Positions 11,687-20,381 of a stretch of 32,265 bases of DNA are shown one piece after another (within the stretch, counting starts at the first letter, position 1; each line of letters opens with the position of its first letter). The translations under genes were made by a program, and so were the position numbers. Under the pieces are notes generated by a model, which saw nothing but the letters and a program-made list of their open reading frames with translations, was not told where the DNA came from and made no database searches. This DNA is from Phallusia fumigata (taxonomy: Eukaryota > Chordata > Ascidiacea > Phlebobranchia > Ascidiidae), in NCBI GenBank assembly GCA_008931825.1, contig QXVZ01020783.1, positions 1 to 32,265 on the forward strand. The letters are read 5' to 3'.

Positions 11687-12289
11687 TTAAGATTTATCAC
11701 TCGATGTTGATTCGTAATCGAAGTCGTCCCAGTAGTACCAGTAATAGTAGTAAAAGTCTGTAAAAAATTGAATTTTATTTTCTGTGAATAACGAAGATCT
11801 TTTAAAAACTGACAGTAACAGGCGACAACTTATCATTTAGGCGCTAATAATTCTTTAAATGTTTAGTGTCAGGAAATTTCGTCTCACCGCTTATGTTGAA
11901 TTGCTGCTGCGTTCCTGTGGTAGGTATAACGTCCCCGTTCTGGATCTCTATGGGGTGTTCTAAAACACAAAACGTTACGAATTAGCTTAATCTGCTTGTC
12001 TTTGCGATTAGACCTAACTCCATGCACTTACGTTTAATGAACAGAACCCCGCCGATTATCACCCCGATAAGGACACAAAAGCATAAAATAAACAACGCCA
12101 GCTTCCAACAGATTCCGCCATTGACACGACACAGTTTCTATACAAAAACTATGAGTTAGATATTGTCTGTCGCTGAACATATTCGTATTAAACCGCCACA
12201 CGTACACTGCAGCTGAAGATCCCAGATTCGCTTGAAGGAGATGTAACGTTGTTGCCACCATCATCGCCTGCTAAACGTTCATTCTCCAT
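11687..12289 (-). CDS. Single-pass membrane protein with Tyr/Trp-rich tail (array member E)
   Basis: Four exons, 12289-12206, 12137-12032, 11959-11888 and 11757-11687, join in frame to 110 residues. Residues 1-28 (MENERLAGDDGGNN, Ser-rich after it) end at a GTACGT donor. Exon 2 has the same length (106 bp) and phases (0 in, 1 out) as exon 2 of member B. It encodes KLCRVNGGICWK, then the membrane helix LALFILCFCVLIGVIIGGVL and FIK. Exon 3 gives a polar stretch ending TGTQQQFNIS. Exon 4, after TTTTTTACAG, starts DFYYYYWYYWDDFDYE and ends STSSDKS. The PY motif and VYSVHQ block of the other members are absent. It is placed in the family on position, strand and exon structure, not on clear sequence similarity. 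The function is unknown; no named homologue is recognised. Confidence 0.72.
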
Positions 12290-15200
12290 GTTAAAAACGT
12301 CTCGATGTGGTAAATGTTTTGTTTTGCTCGTCAGCTGATGTGATAAGTTGAATGATTCGAAGTAAAGCTGCGTATCATGGGATGGAATTTGATAGGGAAC
12401 TTTGTTCTATTGTTTTCACACAACGAAAATCTCGTGAGTAGTCGCCTTTGTTAGTTTGTGGACTGATGTGGGACCAATAAATTACTTCAATGCAACTATC
12501 TGGCATAAACCCCTGCTTGTTGTTCACTTAATTTAACAAAATAACTGCTTTATGTTCGATTGACTACTGTGTTGAAGGTTTAACCAATAGGTAAATGTAT
12601 ACTGATCATTGAGATTTGTTTTTAGTTTTTGCTATTTCCCCGATTTTAATCTCCAAGATAACTGCCGAACTTTTGCAGTGTAGGAATATCGCAAATAGCG
12701 TAAAACATTCCTTGTAGAAAACGTTTCGCAAAAGATCATCGTTGCTTACCATTAAACATGAACTCAGCCCGGTGCGTATATCCGCCTACCGGTAACATTT
12801 TCGCGGTTTTTATTCGACAGGTCATTATTTGATAACGCTGCTCAAGTTATGTGTGTTCGGCGCCGGCTTGAACGGACCGGTGTCGCCAGGTGCTGACTGA
12901 CATCGTTCTGCCCCGAGCAGCTTAACATTTACGCCGGAACCGGTTCTGGGCCGCACCGCCTCGGGATTTGGTGGCATGCTCGACACAATGCTGTTGTGGC
13001 TTGGTTATTTGAAGTCTTTTGGGCGCGGTTGGTGCGACTGAACCGGTCAGGTTTGTATGACTGCATACTTCTAAGTCAAATTTTCGTGCGACTGTTGTAC
13101 TTATTGCTTCGCCTAAAAATTGTTTTCGAGGTATTTTATATAGCTTATCAGCACTGTAATTGCCATGTTTCGTTTTACTGGCTTCCTGTGCTGTCTGGGC
13201 GTTACGTAACGACTACTAAAGGTTTTAATTCTTTTTATGTTTTCAGTGATTATGTTTCAATAAATTGCTCCACCATTTGCAAAATTTGCCTAATTTATCA
13301 CAAAGTCAATACTAGAACGACAAAAACCGTTGTGAAACAATATTGCTTCGGATATATAGACATAATTGTGTAAGAGCACTTGCTCGTCGTTATGTATTTA
13401 ATGTACCTGAAATCTATATTTTGTGGGTTGTAAATTGAGCAAGCCTTCGCTTTCAGCGATGATAATCGTGTCTTGTGATTCATGCTGCAGCGACGCATTG
13501 GGTCGCCGCCGATGACTTTGCAAAAACGTCGACCTTTTTGGCCGAATATTTGGGGTTTCGTCGCCTGACATTCAGTGTCGTGCGTTTAGTCAGGTCTAAA
13601 CAATAGGCATGTCACATTCCAAAGGGATTTTTGTTCACCAAACAATAGGCATGTCACATTTCAAAAGGCGTAAACATAATTACACCGATACAAGTCTTGC
13701 GCTGATGCGGTTTTAAAACAAACACATGACCTTTTGAGTTTCTAAGAAGCGAAGCGGAGCGGTAACAAAAACTACACAAACTGAGATGGAAATATAAACA
13801 CACAAAAAACACATGTACGAAAAACATGTGTACAATGACCGACCGGTACGTCGAGAAAGCTCTCATTCAAACCGGAACTCCCTGGACTAAAACGGAAGGC
13901 GTGGCAAGCCTAAACCAACAGAATCAAAGTTTAACAAATTTGCTTCCACCTGCTGTCAAAAACGTAATTTAAGTGAGCGCATGCATGAAATCTTGCGGAG
14001 GTTGCTGACCTTTTTGACATCGGGTCATATTGCATAACAACCACAAAATTGTAGCCTAAACTTTGATGCCTCACAATCGATGGTACACCCCACCGCATGA
14101 AAATTATTTTAATGTCAGGTGGTAAAAATTGCATGTTGTTGCAACACACATATAATTTAGTGTAGCAAACTACTGAAAACCCGTTTTGTGACTATTAATG
14201 AAGATGGTTGTCACAGTTGAGCCAAATGAAACGCATCTGCCGCGCATGAAAATTATGTAAAATATTATCACGTTTTCCAGATAGCCCGAACATCTTGGCA
14301 GGCATCCAAACATCGTACACCTTGACAAAGATCAAATTAATTGTCACTCACGAAGCACCCGCAACAAAATATTTGCATTGGCGAAACTGTATGTAAATGC
14401 TGTAACCTTGTTCATTTGTGGGGAAACTTTCCGCTGTTTTCTTCGAATCATCGTACAATTTATATACACTTGTTTTTAATACCACGTTTTCTGACGTTGC
14501 TGCAGTATCGTATTCATTCTGCTGCCTGCGAAACCCCCCGGGCCAGCCGAATATATTCGCCAATAGCGGGTAACGAGCGAATTCATCCTACCGCCACACG
14601 CGACTTATGCGATTCTCTTTATTGCAATGCGTCGACGAAATAAAAACTGCCTCTGTTTGACGACACCAGTTTATTCGTGTCGAGGAAATACGTAAACAGA
14701 AGCTATTTTTAATATTTGAAAAGACAGGATTTACAAGTTCTTCGGAGTGTTAACTTTTAAACGAACAATAAATATAGATATTAGGAATACAGTTTCAGGT
14801 TCATGTAGGAAAAAGCAGTTTGTTACATTAAAGGTGTAAGAGTTTTTTGTCATTTAGTGGGCATTCTATAATAATTGGTGTTGTCTGTCAAATGGAGGGC
14901 ACTTATATACAGTATTACAAGTCTAGTCGTAGGTCATAAAATCGAAGCTTAAATTAAAGCATTTCAAACAATTCTGTTCTTTAACTTTTTAACAAAACAC
15001 TTTTTTACTTGGTTAAATTACTTAAAAAAAACAAGTTAAATTCGTTTCTTGCAAAACACAACGAAATTCCAAAGAACTGCCGACTAATGTTACGTAAGTT
15101 TGCGGGCAAATTGTGTAAGAAATAGTAAATATTGCAGTTTCAAGCGAGCGTTAATGATTCACTGCACATAAAAAATAGATTTAATCGCGCCTGCAAGGCC

Positions 15201-15702
15201 TAAATTACCATTTGCTAAATGTCAGTGCCATTACTCAACTGCAAATCAAGCTAATCCGCCGACAACAGAGCTTCTTTGGCGTTCATCCAAGACGTCTTCA
15301 TCAACACCCGATATATCATCGGCATCTGCACCTTCCACGTGACTAAGCTTTTGCAAGCCGCACAGATGGCCCGGGGCGCGTCATAGCTCTTTTTCTGATC
15401 TTGGACATTTTTCCCGCAATTTTTTGGTATAAAGGCGCTGTTAAGGCGCGATGAAGATCACGCAGCGAGTTGATATTTCGAGTATTACCTAACCTAGTGT
15501 TGGTTAGACGTGGCTTTTGTTTCGCAGAGTCATGCTATAGTTGAAAACATACAGGCTCCGCAAACTAATCAGCAAATGTAATCATTCGATTGCGCTTTAT
15601 TGCATTTTCTAGTTTAAGCAAGATCGTAACGTTTACATCCTTTTTTGTATTGTCTAGAGAAGTCGATAAGCTTGTAATAATTTTACTTAACTGCTCGTTA
15701 CA
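12290..15702. other. Large intergenic stretch without a supported gene
   Basis: The 3.4 kb hold no gene I can support. At 13598-13662 a 23-base segment around AAACAATAGGCATGTCACAT occurs twice, 42 bp apart. A 15240-15440 minus-strand stretch is open in more than one frame (for example a segment reading EGADADDISGVDEDVLDERQ before a stop), but no start, splice partner or homologue was found. It might be a decayed or unrecognised exon. The sequence just before 15703 is the likely leader of the next gene. Confidence 0.35.
13598..13662. repeat. Short spaced direct repeat
   Basis: AAACAATAGGCATGTCACAT is found at 13598 and again at 13640, with the flanking bases still similar (TTCCAAAGGG and TTTCAAAAGG). 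The period is 42 bp, like a two-copy minisatellite. Confidence 0.8.
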
Positions 15703-17421
15703 ATGATGAGAAAATTATTGTACCACCGAGGCATCGACGACTCTCCGGCTACTTTTCTAACCGATTATGTCACGGGCACGTTATGCATGGTGCTTGGACT
15801 GCTTACTGCGGTCATGGCTGTGATGGTGTATCGACGGCGAGGAACAGACCAGGAAAAGTTGAACGGCTCTCAAATAAGAGTTAGAAACGCAACCCCAAGA
15901 GAAAAGCGTAGGAATTCTTTTTCCCAAGATCCCGCAAAAGATAACAGGTGCAGTGCACTCTACGACACCACGGTTACCTCGGGAGATCGTAACCACGTGA
16001 CCGCGTTCGAAGTAAGGAATCGTTCGACGTCAACGGTTGTGGAACGCGGTGAAGGCAGCTCGAGAAACACATGGCAGCGAAATATGGCCAAACTTAAAGT
16101 CAACGCCACTTTTCTGTTTCTCGCGTGCGGTCTGATGCACATTTTCGGCGGCTTAACTCACGCCAGGGTACAGGAGGTTAAACATCATTCAGCTAAGCGA
16201 TCCCCGCCCAGTGGCGAACACCGAGATCTTGCTATGGTCGCTGATATTTTGGACCAAATGCAAGCGTACCTTCCCTGGTACATCCTGTGGCAGGCTGCAA
16301 ACATATTTGGGGGGATTGTGGCTTCCCTGTTTATTCTTCTCGTGCCGAGCACACTGGCTTGCGAGGGAACAAAGCGAGGTAAGAAGCAACCCGATGTACG
16401 CTCACGATCCTCCTCTGCTGCCACGTCGCGGAGTCGCGCCTCTACAAACGCTTCAACCGCGGTGCTTGTCACCTCCTCGCTCGGCAACAGCAATGTGTTT
16501 TCCCCTTGTGTTCGAAATAACAAACGGTACCTGAGCCGAACTTTCGTGTTTCTGTCATTTGCTGTGGCCACCATGAGCGTGGTTTATCACGTGTGGAATG
16601 TTGCCTCTTACCTTGGGGCGATCGCCGCTGATCAACAAATCTTGTTGCGGGCCCGCGAGGCTGCCGACCTGACAGTTGACACGACTGTCATCAATGTAGA
16701 CAAATTGACGAAACCTGATGTTGGGGAACCTTCACGAAACCGGCAATCTGCCTTACTGACAACCTTTGCTGAAAGTTTGACGGTCGAGGCTTCAGGCGCT
16801 GGGGAGTTAAACGTGATAGGCGAGTCTTTGCAACAGATCCGAGGTCTTGACTTCAACAACATGTGGAGGATGGACGCCACCTCGCCGGTATTAGGAATGG
16901 CTGTGTTTATTTACGCCTGCTTCGTCACCTACCTTACCATGACCTTGATGAGAACAGGCGAAACGTCACTCAAGGAGAAATGCTGTGATAACGCCGTATG
17001 CTTTCCAGTAGATGCGCAAGATTGTTCAGCGAAAACGGACACTGTGATAACGGTCAACGAGTACGAGAGCAAATACCAAGAAGAGCTACCAGACCCAAGT
17101 GCAAAAACAGAAACATCGTTCGTCGAAACAGGGCTTCACAACGGTTCATCAGGGTTTCTGGTGAAAATCGAGAAACTTTCGCCTGTTTGGTGGATGGGTC
17201 AAAGATGCTTGGCGGCCTGGATGATTCTCGTTAGCGGAGTCATACAGTTTGGTTTCTCGTCACAGTGCGGTCATGACGATGCTCATCAATCGAACGGTTG
17301 CCCTTTCCCCGATGCCTTTAATCACAACAGTTTATATCACGTTGGGGTTGGGCTGGGTATGATTCTTTTGTTTGTGGCGGAATCGCTACACTTCATGAAC
17401 CGGACACGTTTTAGTAAATGA
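15703..17421 (+). CDS. Intronless multipass membrane protein, DUF6962-like
   Basis: A single open frame of 572 residues. Hydrophobic segments are at about 24-43, 133-152, 190-217, 279-305, 393-416, 501-518 and 543-563, giving seven likely passes. The start, with ATFLTDYVTGTLCMVLGLL at 17-35, and the end, with CPFPDAFNHNSLYHVGVGLG at 533-552, match what I remember of the DUF6962 family, bacterial and eukaryotic membrane proteins with a TDYLL-like first helix and an FNHNxLYH motif. His at 146, 153, 296, 541 and 546 lie in or near membrane segments. Between helices sit long polar insertions (46-130, 221-275, 310-390, 418-495) rich in Ser, Arg and Lys, which make it far longer than I would expect for the family. 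The ATG is fixed by an in-frame TAA 15 bases upstream. No substrate or activity is known to me. The lack of introns is unusual beside its neighbours. Confidence 0.88.
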   Translation: MMRKLLYHRGIDDSPATFLTDYVTGTLCMVLGLLTAVMAVMVYRRRGTDQEKLNGSQIRVRNATPREKRRNSFSQDPAKDNRCSALYDTTVTSGDRNHVTAFEVRNRSTSTVVERGEGSSRNTWQRNMAKLKVNATFLFLACGLMHIFGGLTHARVQEVKHHSAKRSPPSGEHRDLAMVADILDQMQAYLPWYILWQAANIFGGIVASLFILLVPSTLACEGTKRGKKQPDVRSRSSSAATSRSRASTNASTAVLVTSSLGNSNVFSPCVRNNKRYLSRTFVFLSFAVATMSVVYHVWNVASYLGAIAADQQILLRAREAADLTVDTTVINVDKLTKPDVGEPSRNRQSALLTTFAESLTVEASGAGELNVIGESLQQIRGLDFNNMWRMDATSPVLGMAVFIYACFVTYLTMTLMRTGETSLKEKCCDNAVCFPVDAQDCSAKTDTVITVNEYESKYQEELPDPSAKTETSFVETGLHNGSSGFLVKIEKLSPVWWMGQRCLAAWMILVSGVIQFGFSSQCGHDDAHQSNGCPFPDAFNHNSLYHVGVGLGMILLFVAESLHFMNRTRFSK

Positions 17422-19355
17422 ACGTAACAATACTTTTGAATGTCAGAGTGTGGCGATATCCAGCAAAACGTGATACTCATGTTCCTGGATGATGCACAGA
17501 AGGGTAAATAATGTGCATGGTGTTCGGAGTGTCGTTTAAACTGTTAGAAAGAGCAGTGTTTCTTGTGCTTTGTCCATCCTGTGATTTATGTGAGAATCCA
17601 AACGTATACTGAAATGATTTTATCGCATAATTTTGAGTTAACTTGACATAAAGTCTACAAACTTTTCATGCATGATTTAAATTATTGCAGGTTGACACTA
17701 GTGATACCCTCCAGCGCGATCTTCAAGCATAAATTCTGTTTACCATTTTTTGCGAATACGTGGGGTTGTTTCAACTGTTTCCGATCGGTTTTGTACGTAT
17801 ACAGTATTATTTATTGTTTTCAAAAGTTTTCTGATGTGTGCCTATTGATAGAAAATATGCATGTGTATGCGCGCCACGCATTAAAACACAGCACAAACCC
17901 ACTGTCTGCCACATGACCGTTTATTTTCTGAGTCTAATCGGTTTGTCCGGGTTACAAGTCTGCGGTATGGAACTCGAATCCTGAACCTTTCCAGCCAGAC
18001 CAGCGTAAACGTGGCCGGCTTTCGAACTTGAGCAAGGCGTGTATTGCCCTCGAGGGCCAGAGGAATGAAAATTTGTTTTATCTGATGTTAACGCACATTT
18101 AAAGCACTGCAATTGCTGGCCGTGTCCTTTTCATTTAAAAATCACACCATTACTCACAGCTTAGATTACACATTTGACATTCTTGGTATCGGAAAATGCG
18201 AGACAGTCTTTTGACGCTTGCGGAGAGACAGCGAAATGTCCCAGGGCAGATTTTTTTGTCTTTCACCTGTAAGCTTTTCGCCCAGCAAGGATTAAAGAGT
18301 TACAAAAAGGCCTTTCTGTTTTGGCGTCAACATAACATTTGCGATATGATGTACGTGAACCTTCCAACGATAAAAAGTCAGCTTAACACCCGCATTTCAC
18401 GGGTGATGTCATTTGGGGGAAATACCCTGTATGACGTGTGATTAAAAGACGTTTTTAAACTCCATCTGTAAATGTTTAAACACATCGTAGCATATACTTT
18501 CAGTTTTAGATTAGTGTTTCAACAATTATAGGAGAGACTAAAATCGTACGTGGTTTCGAAACATAGGTTTCGATTAAAGCAGGATTACAGCACTTTGCAG
18601 CACAGTGTGATTTGTTAGGCAAATTTTTTTTCGGAAATACCTGGCGTGAAGCTTATGTCCTAATACGTAAATTCGTTTTTGTGCCACGCCAGTGAGGGGA
18701 ACTACGCGTTATGATCACGAAACTGGGAAAGTGCGTAACAAGAAACCGCAAAATGCGGCAAACCAGTGACGCATTGGACAGTTTTAGCATCGCATTTGCT
18801 TGTCGGAAGCGAGTGTCAACCTTATTTTCCAATGCGCATTACGCAGGTGCGTATCAACTTGCTTCAAGCTGGCCATTTACATTCTTCTGTTACCGGTATT
18901 ATTGTTTCCTCCGGGCATTCGTATGCTACACGATACTCGTCACATGAACAAGAAAGTTTTAAGTCCGGTTGCGCAACATTGTCAATACCTGCATATACCG
19001 CGTTGTCGCTTCTTATAAGTATCAGAATTCAGTCCCCAGCTAGTACCTGACGTTTTATTTTTGACTCAATTCATGACTAATAAAATGTATCAACCACATG
19101 TACGTTTCAAATATTTTTAACGGAGTTTCCCTTGTGCATTGGCAGCGTATTATTAAACCCGCAAGTGTCGTGACGCACAGAGTGTTCACTTCGAAGGAAT
19201 TACCCCTGGGCAAGCAAAACCATGTAATCCCTCATACTGTTTACCTGAAGTTCCAAATTAATTTTTTTAAGTAACACACGTATTTTTGGCACCTGAAGTT
19301 CTTGTACCAGGAAACAGGAAAAAACAACGTGTCAAATTGCGTGTGAAGGCTTTGT
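17422..19355. other. Intergenic after the DUF6962-like gene
   Basis: No gene is supported. Open frames near 18196-18441 and 18711-19050 overlap in several frames without recognisable domains. The first part should carry the 3' untranslated region of the 15703-17421 gene. Confidence 0.35.
17935..18065 (-). repeat. Possible tRNA-derived SINE fragment
   Basis: On the minus strand CGCTGGTCTGGCTGGAAAGG precedes TTCAGGATTCGAGTTCC, which resembles an A-box followed by a B-box. The match to polymerase III boxes is looser than in the element at 9530-9645, and the ends are not defined. Confidence 0.25.
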
Positions 19356-19688
19356 TGATTTGACATGATATTTCGAAACAGTCGACTATCAGTATGGGCG
19401 TTGTCGCAATTCGGCGAAAGCTCTGCAACAAGACAAGTAGAATTGTCACCCGTGTTATTCTGCGGTTTTCGTGGTCTTTATCACCTGTGGCGTCGACGCG
19501 TTATAATTCGCTTAAGCCTCGNTGATTTGACATGATATTTCGAAACAGTCGACCATCAGTATGGGCGTTGTCGCAATTCGGCGAAAGCTTTGCAACAAGA
19601 CAAGTAGAATTGTCACCTGTGTTATTCTGCGGTTTTCGTGGCCTTTATCACCTGTGGCGTCGACGCGTTATAATTCGCTTAAGCCTCG
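19356..19688. repeat. 166-bp direct duplication split by an N (assembly join)
   Basis: The block 19356-19521 and the block 19523-19688 are both 166 bp and differ at only about four positions, all transitions. A single N lies between them at 19522. This is what unmerged overlapping contig ends, or two haplotypes joined by a placeholder, would look like. The open frames across it are not called. Confidence 0.9.
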
Positions 19689-20381
19689 AAGCTGTACTTG
19701 CACGAATCTCAAGTGTGTAATTGCAACGTGTCGCTGTGTAAAGTGTACAAAGGACAGCGCAAAGCTATGTAATATTGCAAAACTTCATCAGATCGACCGA
19801 CTACAACATTTTCGCCGAGATCTTACATAATTTTTCGATCTGCAACCCAGCAGTGTTTATTATGGCACCAATCCTGGGTCGAGCTGGTAGAAATGTTTTC
19901 CGGTCGTACTTCAGTTTGCCGGGCAGAACAAGTCACGGGAAGCCGGAAGGATTTTGCGAATTTTTGCGCGGTCGCCTTTCTACTGCCGATGCGGTCACTT
20001 TCGCACGACGTTGTTACTGGCGATTATTGCGATAAAAATCAAGTTTACAGCGGCTATCGAGTGTTTACATCTTGCCATACTGTATCGTTTGACGGGATCT
20101 CTTTTTTGTCTAGTTTGTAAATCAACCACAAACTCATTTTTTTCTTTTTTGTCCTTCACTATGCAAACTATGTTAAGATCTTAACTCTGCATAATAAATA
20201 TTGTATAGATAAACAGAATTCAGAAAACGACTTTTCCCAGTGAAAGTGACCATTGTGACAAAAACCCAACATTGTAAAACGAAGTATTGCGGACGCAATG
20301 CAAAGGTCAATTCTGGGTTATGCAATATACATTATTCAGCAATTTAATTCTGTTGGATTACAATTGAGTGACTTCTATATT
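19689..20381. other. Intergenic downstream of the multipass gene
   Basis: No supported gene. A plus-strand frame from ATG 19862 would give 57 Arg-rich residues, with no homologue or partner exon. The 3' untranslated region of the minus-strand gene at 20382-22874 should fall in its right half. Confidence 0.3.

Noticed and set aside
12996-13373. 125-codon plus-strand frame rich in Phe, Tyr and Cys
   Set aside because: Non-ATG start and the composition expected from T-rich DNA; no homology recognised.
14348-14563. 71-codon minus-strand frame with a plausible-looking composition
   Set aside because: It begins at TTG, has no ATG in the open frame, and no matching neighbour exon or homologue was found.
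15240-15440. Minus-strand stretch with several open frames, one acidic and ending in a stop
   Set aside because: Competing frames are equally open, and there is no start codon or splice partner; kept only as a note in the intergenic entry.
19862-20035. 57-residue Arg-rich frame that could be a mitochondrial presequence
   Set aside because: It overlaps two other open frames in a locally GC-rich part, with no domain and no continuation exon.
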